A stretch of DNA of 64,000 nucleotides from Zopfochytrium polystomum (GCA_025765615.1 JAIVFJ010000316.1:1-64000); one strand, 5' to 3'. Shown: positions 23,285 to 36,057, counted from the stretch's first letter. The notes: a model not told the origin generated them from the sequence alone. Made by a program: numbers and translations.

Positions 23285-26200
23285 TCAGACGTAACCGCCG
23301 TCGCCGCCTTCCGTCCACACCAACTTCCTCCCCCCAGCCGACGCCGACGCCGACAAGCCAGCAGCCGCCGCACTCTCCTCGTCGGCCTCCTCCTCCGCCT
23401 CGAGCCTGACCAGCACCTCGACAAACATGCCGGTGATCCACGCGTAGTCCGGACGCTCGTTAAACTTGAGTTCGCGCGAGTACTCGAGCAAGCGGGCGAA
23501 AGCCTCGGGGAGTCCCGCGCAGAGCTCGGCGACGACGCAGTCGTCCTTTTCGATGCCGATCTTGCGCCAGCCCTGGGCGGAGGAGATGGCGTGGGTGACG
23601 CCGCGGAGGCGGGTCCAGGGGAGCGAGCCGCGCGCGAGGTCAAGCAGGACGTAGGCGAGGGACTCGATGTCGTCGCGCCGCGCGTGGGTGCGGCCCTTGT
23701 GGACGTTGAGCGACGCGTAGCGTGCCGTGCCGGTTTTGCCGCCGGCGTTGTTGTGTCGGGGGTCGCTCGCCAGGCTCGCCGTCGGTTGGCGCGGGCTTTG
23801 GGGTGGGGCGGATGTGTTTTCCGTCAGGGTCGAGGAAGGTGGTGGCGAGGCCAAAGTCGACGAGGAAGATGGTCGGTCGGTCGGCGATGTCTGCGCCGAA
23901 GCGGCCGACGCAGAACTGGTCGGGTTTCTAAATGGCAATGAAACGTGTCAACTTACGAACGCAGAACGCTTCAAGGCGAGCGAAAGCCATTGGAGATGAC
24001 AGGGGTTGAAAAAAAGAATATCACTCACCACATCCCGAAACACCATTCCCTTCTCATGCACAGTTTGGAGCCTCTTGACCAGCTGAGGCACCATCCAAAC
24101 GACGGTCTTGAGAGGTATACGGTGAGTTGGTGAGTTCCGTTGCTGCATTTTCAAGCTTGGGCCAAGCCGCTCCATAACGAGAACATTGTAGTCGCCTTCA
24201 ACGCCGTAGTAATAAACACGCGGAAAGCCTTCCGCCCCACTGAGCAGCTGATAGACTTTGTCTATAAAAAAAAAGAGGAAAATGCGGAGCTGCAGTGTTG
24301 GTACGAGGCCGATCGAGGACAAGTTCAAGATAAATACAGGAGTGGGTTCTTACATTCATGCTCCAGTTGCGGCCTCGAAACATCCTTCAGCTCCCTCTTT
24401 ACCGCCGCGTGCTTGCCCGTCGCAACCTCAACGGCGGCAAGCACCTCGCCAAAGCTTCCCTCGCCAAGCTTTTCACCGACACGCCACCGACCGTCCGCGA
24501 CAAACTCGAGCGGTGGCCGTTCGGGTGACGCCGTGACCGACGTGGACTGAGGGCGCTCGCCGTCCCACGCACCGACACCTGCAGCGCCGGCGAGGAGAGG
24601 CGGGGTCGGAGAGGGTGCCCACGAGTTGCCGCCGGCGGCATCCGTTCCTGCGTTCGAGTCACCCCAACCACCCCCGTTGGACTGCCGCCACGAGTTCGGA
24701 AGGGACGGCCCGCCGTTCATACCCCAAGAATTGGACACGGGCCATTCCCCGGCAGCGTTTTCGCCCGTCTTTGGCGTGCCGGCTCGATTGGATGGGTGTC
24801 GCTTGATTGAGGCGGGTATGGAGGACGAAATGGGCGGATTCGCGGGCCAAGATGATGTCGGAAGAGAGGGCGACCGACCCCAGGAAGGGGAGCGAGAGGG
24901 AGAGTTGGGGGTCCACCCGCGGTCTTGAATGTCGACCGCGAGGGGTTTGACGGATGAGGATGTCGAGACGGACGGAGCGGCGGGTCCAGATCCGGTCCAG
25001 CCATACTGCGAGCGCGGAGCGTTGGGACTGCGGGGGCCAGCAAACTCTTGCGGGGAAGGGCTAGCCGCTTTCCAGCCGTCTGGGAAAGATGGTCTTCGCT
25101 GGGAACGGTCCATGTTCGGTGGTACCGGAGAAGACGCGGGCGACCCGCGATTGCTGCCGCCTCCCTGCCAAGCACCACCACCGCCATTACTGTTGTTCCA
25201 GTTGCCACCGCCACCTCCAACGCTCGGACGCCGGTTTTGTCGGCTGCCACTGCCTTGGTGACCTGTGGTGCGATTTCGAGTGAGTGGCGGAGGTGGTGAA
25301 GCAGAGAACGGACGATCTGCGTAGCCCGCCGAGTTTGGGGAGGGGAAGTACGAGTCCGCGACGTTCGGAGATGGGGACGAGGTTCGGCGAGGAGAGTGGG
25401 CGGAGGAAATTGATTTTCGATGAGGGCCATTGAACGGCGGGGAGTCTGCCCAGCCGGCCGGCGACGCGAGGACCAGGTCCTCTCCTACGACTCCTGTGGC
25501 AATCTGAAGGGGTGCGCTAGTAGCAACGGGAGCGCCCTTCTTCTGGTCTTGCATTTGCATCTGCTGTTGGAAATGTTGTCGCAGGGCAGAGCTGTTCGCC
25601 ACGGAGGGAGGAGCCCCAGCCATACCGCCTCCTCCTCGGCCCCAGAACGGGGCAGTGGCAGAAGGCGAAGGGACGGGCGAAGTCGTGTGCGTGCGTTCCA
25701 ACTGGAGGGACGAGCGGTTTCGGCTGTCCGACAGTTGCCGCTCCAACTGAACCGAGCTGCTGCGCGCATTGATATCGGCATCCACAAGAGGAGAAGAGGG
25801 AACGCTTGCTTCCTGGGGAGGTGGGACGGACCGCCGGCTGCCGTTGAACTTGAGGATGCCTTGCCGCTGAGGGGCAGGGGGAGAGGTTGCGTTCGTGGAT
25901 GTGGGAAGGGCCGAGCCCGTCTGTCTGCGGAGCGAAGCCCAACCCCTTGCGAGCGCACTGCCGCCACCCCCAGCAGGCTGTGGCTGTGGCATTTGCTGGG
26001 TCTTGGTTGGGGATGGGGGCTCTGCCTGCTCTGGGGCAGCGGCGGCAGCGGGAACATGCGATTGATCGGCTGCGCGCGGATTGTTGCGACCACGGCTCTG
26101 GGACCTTCTGGTGCTTCTGCTTCTACTGTTGTTGCGATTGCTGCTTTTGGCTTTGGCGTTACTGGGCTCAGGATTGGAGGACGCATCAGCCAGAGGAAAT

Positions 26201-26562
26201 GATGCCGATCGAGTGGATGCCATCGACTGCAGCATCTGCGGCTGCGACTGTGGCTGGGTGGTGGTAGTGGTGGTGGAGGAGGAGTTGGGCAGCGCGTGGA
26301 TCCTCGTTGATGAAGACGATGATGGCGAAGAAGGTGATGCCGGCGCGGAGGATGCGAGCTGGGGAACAGGGTACGAGGAAGAAGAAGAAGCGCCGCGACG
26401 AGGGGAAGAAGGAGGGAGAGTATCGTGCGGCGACGAGGCGGCGGCGGCGGGCGGATGACGCCGAGGAGCGCCGCCAGGCGACGACGACGACGACGACGTC
26501 ACCAATTGTGTCGCGGTCGAGGCCAAGGATGGCTCCGCCGATGCCGATGCCGCCGTCATCAT
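23285..26562 (-). CDS. Casein kinase 1 family Ser/Thr kinase with long N-terminal extension
   Basis: Exons on minus: 26562-24354, 24261-24029, 23937-23285; phase is kept at both introns. About 690 residues of Ser/Pro/Asn/Gly-rich, probably disordered sequence precede the kinase domain. Landmarks: WRVGEKLGEGSFGEVL, HAAVKRE (ATP Lys), VLVMERLGPSL (CK1 signature), VHEKGMVFRDVKPDQF (catalytic loop with Phe in place of the usual His), IFLVDFGLA and GGKTGTARYASLNVH, the CK1-type activation segment that replaces APE, then DDIESLAYVLLDLARGSLPW. CK1 enzymes phosphorylate acidic or primed sites in trafficking, DNA repair and morphogenesis. The domain end (YSRELKFNERPDYAWI) is standard. Near 23775 the frame changes between GEPGE and DPRHNNAGG with no GT available for an intron, so an indel is likely. 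It is divergently transcribed from Hub1, about 540 bases apart. Confidence 0.88.
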
Positions 26563-26594
26563 TATTTGCGCCTTTTTTCTTCCTCTTTTGTTTC

Positions 26595-26598
<4 letters not shown>

Positions 26599-26631
<33 letters not shown>

Positions 26632-26901
26632 TTCGTTTGATGATTGTCGACCTCGTGGCAGACGCGCGACAGTTGGTCTCGCTCAATCTCTCCCTCTATC
26701 TCTCTCTCTCTCTCTCTCCCCCTCTCGCTCTGTCTCTGGCCCAGCCAGTCAAAAAAAAAAAAGGAAACTTGTGACAAGGAAATTTTCTTCCATTCCCGTC
26801 AAAGGCCGCCCCCGTTTGTGGAACTCCCCTGCCTCCCCACCGTTGGCCATCCTTCCTTTTCTTGCACTGCTCTACTTTGGGGACCTTTCCAACACACCAC
26901 A

Positions 26902-26944
<43 letters not shown>

Positions 26945-26945
26945 A
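26599..26945. repeat. Poly-T, CT and CA microsatellites in the CK1-Hub1 promoter region
   Basis: A run of about 30 T starts at 26599, just upstream of the CK1 ATG. A CT/TC-rich tract lies at about 26690-26735, and an AC dinucleotide run of about 18-20 units lies at about 26904-26945. All sit between the divergent CK1 and Hub1 genes. Confidence 0.85.
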
Positions 26946-27101
26946 CACCCATTCGCAACGTAAAGAAAAATTGCTGCTCGGGGGCGCCTGCGCTGATTTT
27001 ACACGCAATTTTATGGTTAAGCGGACGAAAGGCGCTCTGTGTTGTAATTATTTTCATCCATCTTTGCCGAACATTTGTTGACAAGTCCTGCTGGTGTGAG
27101 A

Positions 27102-27661
27102 ATGATCGAGATCACTGGTGAGCAAGCTCCGACAGATTCAACGTGCTTCGCAACTACGTTCTCACGCTTTCAACGCAGTAAACGATCGGCTCGGAAAGAA
27201 GGTTCGGGTCAAGTGCAAGTGAGTCAGTCGCACATGCACCTTTCAGTTGGAGATCGAAGGAGGTTTTTGTTTGTTTCGACGCCCCTTTCTGTCAGAGTTG
27301 ACCGCAGTCGCTCCACCCGTCTTACTAAACTTCTTTCCACCGATTAATAAGCGGGGACGATACAATAGGTGACTTAAAGAAGCTAATTGCGGCCCAAACC
27401 GGGACGAAGGCGGAAAAGATCGTCCTAAAGAAGTGGTAGGGCCGGCAATCTTCTTGTTCTTCGATTATTTCTTTCGCTCTTTCATGTTCACAACGAAGAT
27501 TCCTGATCCGCGCTCCACCATCTCCAGGTATAACGTTTTCAAGGACCATATCACCCTTGAAGACTGTGAGTACAGGCGCAATCATTTGTTTCTCTTCTCT
27601 GACGTTTCCTTCTTCAGACGAAATTCATGACGGCATGAATCTGGAGCTCTACTATAGCTGA
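27102..27661 (+). CDS. HUB1: Hub1/UBL5 ubiquitin-like splicing modifier
   Basis: A 73-residue protein split over five exons: 27102-27117, 27179-27218, 27352-27435, 27528-27565, 27618-27661. Splicing yields [18 protein letters not shown], then [38 protein letters not shown] and [11 protein letters not shown]. This matches Hub1/UBL5 along its whole length, including the invariant KKW, FKDHITL and GMNLELYY words, and it ends with a single residue after the Tyr pair instead of Gly-Gly, as in this family. Hub1 binds non-covalently to spliceosomal proteins (Snu66 HIND elements, Prp38) and supports use of weak 5' splice sites, so it acts in the nucleus. All five exons are shorter than 90 bases, so the gene is easily missed. 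An open frame on the opposite strand at 27325-27585 is only its shadow. Confidence 0.95.
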
Positions 27662-28221
27662 GGCCCGTGCCGCTCGTCGCCATGGCCGTCCTTACCTCCG
27701 GCGTCCTCCGAACGTTCCGTCGGAGAGAGGATTGATACATTGTCATCCCAAATACTCACTATAAATAAATCGCATTGTTTTTACCAGGCAGAAGTGACAT
27801 GGATGGCTCAGCAAGAGACGTAGGGTCCGTAGAGAGCGAAGGTGTTGCTCGATGCACGTCCATCGCCGAAGGCAGCTCGTCGCTTGGGGACCGTTGCCTG
27901 GGTTGTTGTGGGTGGTGTTGGGCACAAAAGCGAGTGAAGCGCAGCCACTCAGACTTGTCAGCGGTCGCAGCAACTTTTCGGAGGACTTTCGAACAAGCCA
28001 CGTCCCCAAAGGACCAACCAATCCTCTCTCGTCACTCCCCCAACCACCTCCCCCGGCCTGGCCTGCCACCGATTCATTTCCAGAGCACCAGATCCGTCCA
28101 TCGCACCCTTCCACCGACTTCCTCAGCCGCCTTTCGTTCTCGATTGCTCCTTCAAGCCGTTGGATTAGCTCCACGACACCGTCGCGATCGTCCCGGACGA
28201 CCCACCACCTGTTTTTTGCAG

Positions 28222-31200
28222 ATGCCCCGTCCAGCCGACAATTCGTCCGATCTCGCATATCCAGCTACTCCCGCCCCGCCCGTTCTCAGATCGTCGTCCT
28301 CGAGGCGATCTACTCCGATCCTCCGTCAAGCCCCCTCGCGCAGTTCCAAGAGAAACGCCTCCGGGTTTTGGGAACGCGATATCGCAGTCGATGCGCTGAT
28401 ACAAAGTGCTCTCACCGCCGACCGCCAATCGTCATCCGACGAAGGTGAAGGGGTGGGCCGAGAAGACGAGGGTGCCGCGGTCGCGCGCGCACCGCGGTCC
28501 GCGAGGCGATCTCTCTCCAAACAAATAACGAACCTCGAGATCGACCCGCCTTCGAGAACTCGGAGCCGGTTCGAACGAGACTCCACCAGCCGCCAATCGC
28601 TCTCCAATAAGGCCACACCCAAATCAAATACGTCCCGAAAAAGACCAAGACCGCGCCGATCTTCTCTCGCATCCGACGGTGGTTCCTCCGATGAAGCACC
28701 ACGAAGTACACCCCCACCGCCCCCTATACCCTTAGAGGAACGGCCGTTCACCGAATTGTTCCCCGACCTGGATCCGTCGAAGCCGTTCAGGCTATGCAGA
28801 AAACCGGTGCCGCGGATTGTGGAGACTCCGACCAGCGCCGATACAAACTCCGACAAGGCACCGGCGTCTTCGGCTCCAACTCCGCCATCGTCGGTCGATG
28901 CCGAGCCGGTGCGCTTGCCACCTCGTACCGCTCGATCTACCACGCCGTCTGAACGGCAGGCCACTGATGCGAGGCTGCAATCCACCGCTTCAACTGGGCT
29001 TTCTGTTGTAGCTTCGCCTGCTCCCAACGGCTCGATGGCCCACTCCAGCATCACACTTCAGAATGGATCCTTGCCGCGGACTGATACAGCTTCCAGCACC
29101 GTCTCCGACATTACTCAATCGACATCGTCCCTTGCCGAAATTCTGTTCTCGCCTGTGGCTGCCAGGTTCGGTTTGACCCTCCTTCCCCTCTTTCTAAAAT
29201 TGAACAGTTTGCTGACGTTTCGCCGATGGCACCTAGCAGCAGCGATTTCCCCCCCGACCCGTTTCGTGACATTACTTTTCCTTCGACTATTCCGAATCCC
29301 CCCATCATTTTCTCAAAACCTATACCCAAAGCAACGTTTGAAGAGATCGGCTTTCCGCCGCTGCCTTCGCTAGACGGATTTCCTGGGTTTAAAACACCCA
29401 CTTTCGAGTATCCGGAAAAACACTACTCGCGTTATTGCGGTTAGTTTTGTTTTTATTTCCTTACTTACAAGTTGAAACTGTTTCTCACTGACATCAACTA
29501 CCAGAACCAACTGAGTCAGAGCTGTACGATCGAATTGAGTATGACATGGATGAGCAAGGTATTGTTTCTACTTCCGCGAAGAGAATGGACTTAACAGTTT
29601 TAAACCTACAGATATGCATTGGCTTCGATTAGTGAATGACGAGCGCAGGAAACACGGCGATGGAGACGTTCCACCGCTTGCTTTTGAGTTTGTAATGGAT
29701 CGTCTTGAAAAGGAATGGTTTACAGTGGTAAGTGTTAACCTCCATCTGCCTCGTGACATTTCTCACCCACCTTTTTTTTTCATCGAAGGCAAAAGATCTC
29801 CCAAAGCCCACCAGAGACGACATAGGTCCAGAGGACTCGGTTTGCAATATCTGTAACGATGGAGAATGCGAGAACAGCAATGCAATCGTTTTTTGCGATG
29901 GATGCAATGTCGGCGTTCACCAAGACTGCTATGGTGTCCCGTACATACCCGAGGGTCAATGGCTGTGTCGAAAGTGTATGTTGCGACCTGAGGCGACTGT
30001 CGTAAGTGAACCATTCGATTCTTGTCTCGTTTGAATATTGATTGTGATTTCAAAAAAAAAAAAAAAATTAGTCATGCATATTTTGCCCAAATACGGGGGG
30101 AGCTTTCAAGCAGACTACGACAAGTAAATGGGCACATGTGGTTTGCGCACAATGGATCCCTGAGGCTCGCTTCTCAAACACCGTTTACATGGAGCCCATC
30201 GAGGTCGACGCGCTACCGGACAGCCGTTGGAAGCTGGTGAGTAACAGCTTCAATTGGGCGATTCTTTCTTCTAAGCCTCTTTTCTCTGTCTAGCAATGCT
30301 TTATTTGCAGATTAAAAGTCGGTGCTTGCATACAGTGCTGTTCCAAGAATTGCTACACCGCCTATCACGTCACTTGCGCTCGGAAAGTGGGTCTGTTTAT
30401 GAAGATGCGAGTGCTCTCTGCGGCAGCCGAGGATGTCGCGATGCGTTCCTACTGCGATAAGCACAACCCCGTGAGTGGAATCTTGTACTCGCTACGTACT
30501 CTGCTGACCGCCACTTTTTCTCCTGTCTACAGAAAGACCACACGCCCCGCGACGAAGTCGAGCATGCGATTGAAGCATTTCGCGCAAAACTAGCAGAGAC
30601 CCTCCCGCACACGGGCAAGAGTCGTCCGACCAAGCGCACCAAAAGCCAAACGCAGCAGTCGGACGACGACAACCAGGTCGACGACGCGTTTGCGCACTCT
30701 GTCGGACCGGCAAAGGCGGCGTCCTCGCGCAAGCGTGGGCGGCGGCGCAGCCAAAGCTCGGGGCCCGGCGGCCGCGACAGATCCGCGTCGACGGAGCCGG
30801 CGGGGCGGCGCATGAGCGTGTCGTCCGACGCGTCGGACGCGGTCGCGGCGGGCGCGCGGAAGGGCGGGCGGCGGCGGGCCTCGGCCGTCGTCAACGTGGT
30901 CGATTCGGCGGACGAGGAGGACGACGCGGAGGCTGCGGCCGAGGAGGCCGAAAAGGCGGCAACGCTGGCGCACACGCGGTCGCTCCTGATGGCGCCCGTC
31001 ATCACAAAGGACATTTTTGTAAAGATTAGCGAGGCGGTGCGCGGCCAGATTCGGAAAAAGAACCAGTTTATCGAACGAGTGTGCAAGTACTGGTCCCTGA
31101 AGCGAGAGGCACGGCGCGGCGCGCCGCTGCTGAAACGACTGCACCTTGAGGTTCGATTATCTTTTCCCCGATGCGCATTTTTTCTGATCAAAGTTTGGTT

Positions 31201-34200
31201 TGACATTCACAGCCATGGACCGCCGTCAGCTCTGCCGTTCAGGAAGACGAGAACATCAAGAAGCAGAAATACGAAATACTCCGACACATCCGGCGCGATC
31301 TCGAGAGAGTGCGGATGCTTGCTGAGCTTGTCAAACGACGGGAGAAAGACAAGCTGAAGCGGATTACTCTTCAGCTGGAGTACCTGGACAAACTTCTCCA
31401 CCCTCTGACGGATCTCTTGCGACCTATTCTCGCGACAGTGAAAAGGTATTTGAGTGGTACTTTGGATCGCAAATAAATACTTACTGCCCAAAAATTTACA
31501 GGTTTGACCCAAAAGGGTTATTTGCGGAGCCGGTGGATGTGAACGAAGTCACGGACTACCTCAATTTTATCGACCATCCGATGGACTTTCAAACAATGAG
31601 CGAAAAGCTGGAAAGAAACGAGTACCGTTCTCTCGTCGAATTCACTGTAAGTAGTTATTTGTCAGTTCTGTCGAACGAAACCTGACGTTCAACAACAGGC
31701 CGACATCGAGCTCATCTGCTCGAATGCTCTGATCTACAACCAACCCGACACACCGTGGGGCCGGGCCGCGCCGAAACTGCGAATCAAGTCGCGGGCATAT
31801 TTGGAGACCGTCGCATCGCAGTTTGAAAGCCTTCCCCTCGCCAACGACTGCGGCGTGCTCAATTTGCCGGTGCCGCGAGAGCTCTTCTCGTACTGGACTC
31901 CTTCGTCGTCCAGCTCCGGTGCGGGGCCTGTCCACACTCTTGAAGCTGTGGAAGTTGACAATGAAGGCATAGCACTTGATGGAACCGCAGAAAAAGCGCC
32001 CGCGGACCCGGGGAAGGGACTTTCCTTGGACACCACGGTGGCGCGTGCGGATGCCGCAGCCGAGGCGGCGCCGACTTCTGCAGTCTGTTTTGGGGAGGAC
32101 CTTGCGTATGAAACTGCGAACATGTCGAACACGAGGTTCAAGGACTCTGTCGGGAAGCAGGTTGCGGCAGAATCGGCTGTTGAAGAATTCCACGACGAGT
32201 CGTCCCCAGAGGATCCGCCGATGACCGCGCCGGAGGCAGAGCTACCCGAAGACGCGGACGCTCCTGCGTCATTCGAAGTTTGCCCCGACGGACCTTCAGA
32301 GCCGGCTCTTGATCTGCGGGATGAAATGGAAATCGACAGAGCGGAAGACGATCATGAAGAGGCGATGTTGAAAGAGAGCGACGGAGCGCCAATGGACACC
32401 TCAGCTCCCGACGACTCGCGCAACCCGTCACCAGAAGCGCCGTGGGAGGACGCGGCGGAGGAGCTTGACGGCGATCCCGACCGATACGACACGTCCACCT
32501 CGACCGAGCCATCGAAGGATGCCGTCAGAGATGCGATTCGCACGCCGTCTCCGAGCCCGGAAAAGGCCGTGCAGGTGTCGCAGGCAACGCCAGAACCCTA
32601 TTCGCGCGAGAATGGCGACTGCCCCGTCGTGGCTCCCGGCACGCCGCCAATCCAGAAGCCGCCGCCGCCAGGCGACGAGGAAATCGCAAAGGCCCTGCAG
32701 GAGGCAGAGGAGGCGGCGGCCGAGCCGACCGTCAAACTGCTCCGCAGCCGCAGCGTGCGCATGGGCAAGTCTTCCAATGAGGACGGGTCCCAGCTCGCGG
32801 AGGTCTTGCCACCGCTCAAGAGCCCGTCTCGGGGAGGTCGACGGCTGAACGGTTCCAAGCATGCTACTTCAGACGCGGAGCCTAGCTCACCGAGGAAGCG
32901 TTCCTTGCGGTCGCTTTCTGACGATGGCACGTTTGAGGCGGAAAATGAAGACACAACGATGGGATCTGCTACTAGCGCCGAACAGGCACGGCCGGCTGTC
33001 CCAGCAATCGACTTCGCTCCAATGGTTCCGCAAGTGGACAGGCTCTCCTCTGATGGAACAGATATCCCTGCAGACCAACGCCTGCCAAGCCAACCGTCAT
33101 TGCCTGAAGCCTCGCGCCAGTCAGTGGAACCGGACAAGCATTTTACCCCTCACAACCGGCCAGCTTCCTGCGATCCCGCCGCTTTCGCCAACAGCACAGC
33201 ACTCTCTCAAAACGGAGAAGTCGACCTAGACGACGCAGCGCCGTCTTCTGGCGACGCCGCGCTCCCCGACCTTTTGGCCACCCCGGAACCGCCCACCGCC
33301 CTTGAGATCGAAGCCGCGACCGAGGCGTTCGACACAACGCCGCCAACGGAACCCGACGCGGCTCCTCTTCCTCCTCCTACTTCGCCCGATCGCTCTTTCG
33401 CCGCCGCCGCGGCCGTCCCCCCCGCAGCGCCCGCCTTCGCCGCCACGCCGGTCCCAGAGGGCATCCCGCCCACCGACCCACCGCCACCGCCTCAGGCGGC
33501 ACGGCCAACGCCGCCGCCACCGGCACCGCTGCCACCGCCGCCCACTCCGCCGCCGCCGCCGCCGCCGGCTCGACAGCCCACTCGAGCGCGTAAGCGCAAG
33601 TACGAGTACGAGCTCGACGCGCTGATCACAATGGCCGGCCCGGCGCCGCTCGGGAAGCGGCGGCGGACCGGCGAGTCGCTGGGCGAAGCAATGACGACGA
33701 CAGCGACATCGCCGCCGCCGCCGCCGCCACCGACGAAGGCGCGGAGGGCGGCTGCGGAGGCGGAAGAGGCCGCAGTTACGGCAGCACCGGCGCCCGGGGA
33801 GGAGACCGAGGGTCGGAGGTCGAAGCGGTTTAAGAGGGCCGAGGAAGGGGAGGAGGGGGACGGCGATGGGGCAGACGGCGCGGTCAAGAGTGGGGACGGC
33901 GAAGGCGGCGATGGCGACGGTATGGACCTCGCCGCCGCCACCTACCACGACGACGACGAAGACGACGCTGTGGACGACGACGAGGACGAGGAAGACGACG
34001 AGGACGACGACGCCGACGACGCCGACTACCACGACCGTGGCGCCGCCCGGCGCGCCGCCGCCGCCCTTCGCCGTCGCGCCTCGGTCGCCGCCGCCGCAGG
34101 TGGCGCACGCCCATCCCCGGCCTCCCCGCCGCCACCGTCGTCGTCGACCACAAACGCCCCCACCCGCCTCCGCCGCGCCGGCTCAACGCCCTCCACTCCA

Positions 34201-34443
34201 ACCGTCCCCTCCACCACCTCCCTCTCCGGCGCCCGCACATCCACTCCCCCACCGCCAGCCGGCTCCCTGCTTCGCCGCCGCAGCACCCGCATCACGGAGA
34301 AGCGCGGGCTCTTTGGCCCGTACCACGAGCGCGCGAACGTGGACTTTGAGCTGAGCCCGGCGCTGCACGAGGTGGTGCTGGAGCTGCGGCCGGACACGCT
34401 CGTGGTGAGGGGGGTGAAGGGGTGGATGACGTTGCGGTATTGA
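28222..34443 (+). CDS. Nto1/BRPF-type PHD-bromodomain scaffold of a MYST acetyltransferase complex
   Basis: Eleven exons: 28222-29165, 29237-29439, 29505-29558, 29612-29727, 29789-30001, 30072-30236, 30294-30470, 30533-31150, 31213-31445, 31502-31646, 31699-34443. Order of domains: disordered N-terminus; EPL-like segment ([12 protein letters not shown] then MHWLRLVND); a PHD finger ([40 protein letters not shown]); a zinc knuckle and extended PHD ([44 protein letters not shown]); a coiled region; a bromodomain with [11 protein letters not shown] and the acetyl-lysine Asn in ALIYN. These proteins target histone H3 and hold the MYST catalytic subunit (NuA3/MOZ type). A very long acidic, Pro- and Ala-rich tail follows and ends in [14 protein letters not shown] and GWMTLRY. 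The ATG follows a ttttttgcag word, so an upstream untranslated exon is possible. Confidence 0.92.
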
Positions 34444-34987
34444 GAAGGCGTTGGTGGTGTTGGTCGAGAGGGTGGCCTGTTTTTTTTCTTTTTTTTTTTT
34501 TTCGCGCGGCAACACTTTTCTCGCTTTTTTTCGCTTTTGTTTCCGGTTTTTGATTTGTATTATTGTACTTGTGTAATAAAGGCCCTCTTTTTTTGGCGGG
34601 AAAAGGGCAGGCGGCATTGCGTGCGCTGGCATTTGGAAATACGAGCAGGTCCTTGCGCTCACTACACCGCTTGTGTCCGTAGTGCAAGTGCCCTCACCCG
34701 TTAGTCGAAACAAAAAGAATGCGCAAGCGGCAAGAGTGTCGCGGTTGTGGCACCGGCCGGTTCCAACTTGAGTCTGAGGAAACAGTCAAAACCTCAGTTT
34801 TCTTCCTCACATTAGGGGACGGTTTCAGGCTTTACCCCGAAGAGAAGGCGCAAAGAGTAAACAAGGCCACCCCCAAACCCGCCCAAGCTCCCGAAGAACA
34901 GAGAAAAGGAGGGAGGGCCCGCAACGACAACGTTCCCACCCCCCCCCCGCCAGAGGTTTTCCCTCCTCCCCGCCAAAGGTTTTCCCA
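34444..34987. other. Convergent intergenic region
   Basis: T-rich 3' flank of the Nto1-like gene, with aataaa at about 34575 as a possible polyadenylation signal. Beyond about 34700 no gene is supported. Confidence 0.45.
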
Positions 34988-36057
34988 TCACTTTCTCATC
35001 GCCGCGCTCCCGCGACCACCGCCCCGCGCCGACGGCGCCGACGGCCCCGCCCCGCGACGCGCCGCGATCGGCCCGGCGTTCGCGCCGCTGGCGGCGGCGC
35101 GCCAAGCACCACCTCCGCCCCGTCCTCCTCCGCCTCCGCCACCGCCTCGGCCGCGGAAGGCAAACCCGCCGCCAAAGCCACCGCCCCGCGGGCCAAACGG
35201 CCGCGCCGTGCGGCCGCGGCCGCCAAAGCCGCCCCTGCCGCCCCCGCCGCCGGCGCCAAAGCCGGCACCGCCTCCGCGGGCGGGGAAGCCACGGCCGGTG
35301 GAAAGCCCACGGCCGGCGGCAAACCCCCTTCCGCGGGCAAGCCCACGTCCTCCGCGGAACCCGCGTCCTCCGCCGCGGCGGTTCGCTGGCGGCAGCGGCA
35401 GCGGCGGTGGGGCGGGAGTCCTTCCGCGCACGACGCGCTTGACGCCCAGCCAGAGTGCAAACAGTGTTTGTTGCGACGGCACGGGCGGGTAAAGTCTTTG
35501 GCCGGACTTGCCGGCGGCGGGGAACGCGCGCGGCGGGGGCGGTGGCGGTAACGGGTTCCACCAGTCCGGTTCGTCCCGTGCTGCTGCGGCGGCGGCGGCT
35601 GCTGCGCGGTACTGGAACGGCTTTTCCGCGGCGGCGACGGCGGCGGCGGTGGCGGTCCACAGCCACGGGTAGGTTGGCGGCGAAACGGGACGGTTTTCTG
35701 GGGGCGGGCGGGTCGTCTGGCTTTGCGGATGTTGTTGGAGAGGGAGAGGGGGCCGCCGCCGCGGGAGGGTTTGGAGGCGGGGGCGGGGGTTCAGCAGCGG
35801 CGAGACGGCGGCGGCGGAGGAGGGCGAGGCGCTGGCGCTTGCTGAGGCGGGAGTGGCCGGATCCCGTGGCGGGCTTTGGAGGTGGGGGCGGTGGGGGCGG
35901 TTTTGCGGGTTTTGCGGGTTTTGTGGGGACCCGCTCGCGGCGGTGGCTGGGGGAGGGCTGGTCGGGTGTTTGCGGTGGGTGGGTCGAGCGGGACGTGGAT
36001 GATTCGGTGCTTCCAACGGTCTGCCTGGTTTTTTTTGGATTTTTTTTTGCGCGTCAT
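34988..36057 (-). CDS. Basic RGG/GAR-rich protein, frame partly uncertain
   Basis: The C-terminal third of this minus frame is a glycine-arginine-rich domain (RRGGGRGFRGGRGLARGRGF, later GFGGRGRTARPFGPRGG), the kind found in RNA-binding and nucleolar proteins and methylated by type I arginine methyltransferases. A central part reads QYRAAAAAAAAARDEPDWWNP and YPPVPSQQTLFALWLGVKRV. At the N-terminus another frame starts with ATG and a Lys-rich segment (MTRKKKSKKNQADRWKH), and a third reads LSKRQRLALLRRRRL, so the 5' part probably contains an intron or frame break. The mirror-image Pro-rich frame on plus (34719-35492) is taken to be a shadow. No catalytic domain is visible. Probable RNA-related role by composition only. 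Confidence 0.4.

Noticed and set aside
27325..27585. 86-residue open frame on minus
   Set aside because: It is antisense to three Hub1 exons and two introns, and has no own codon bias.
34719..35492. Pro-rich open frame on plus
   Set aside because: It is the mirror of the RGG-rich minus frame; its PPPP/KPPP composition follows directly from the opposite GGC/CGG repeats.
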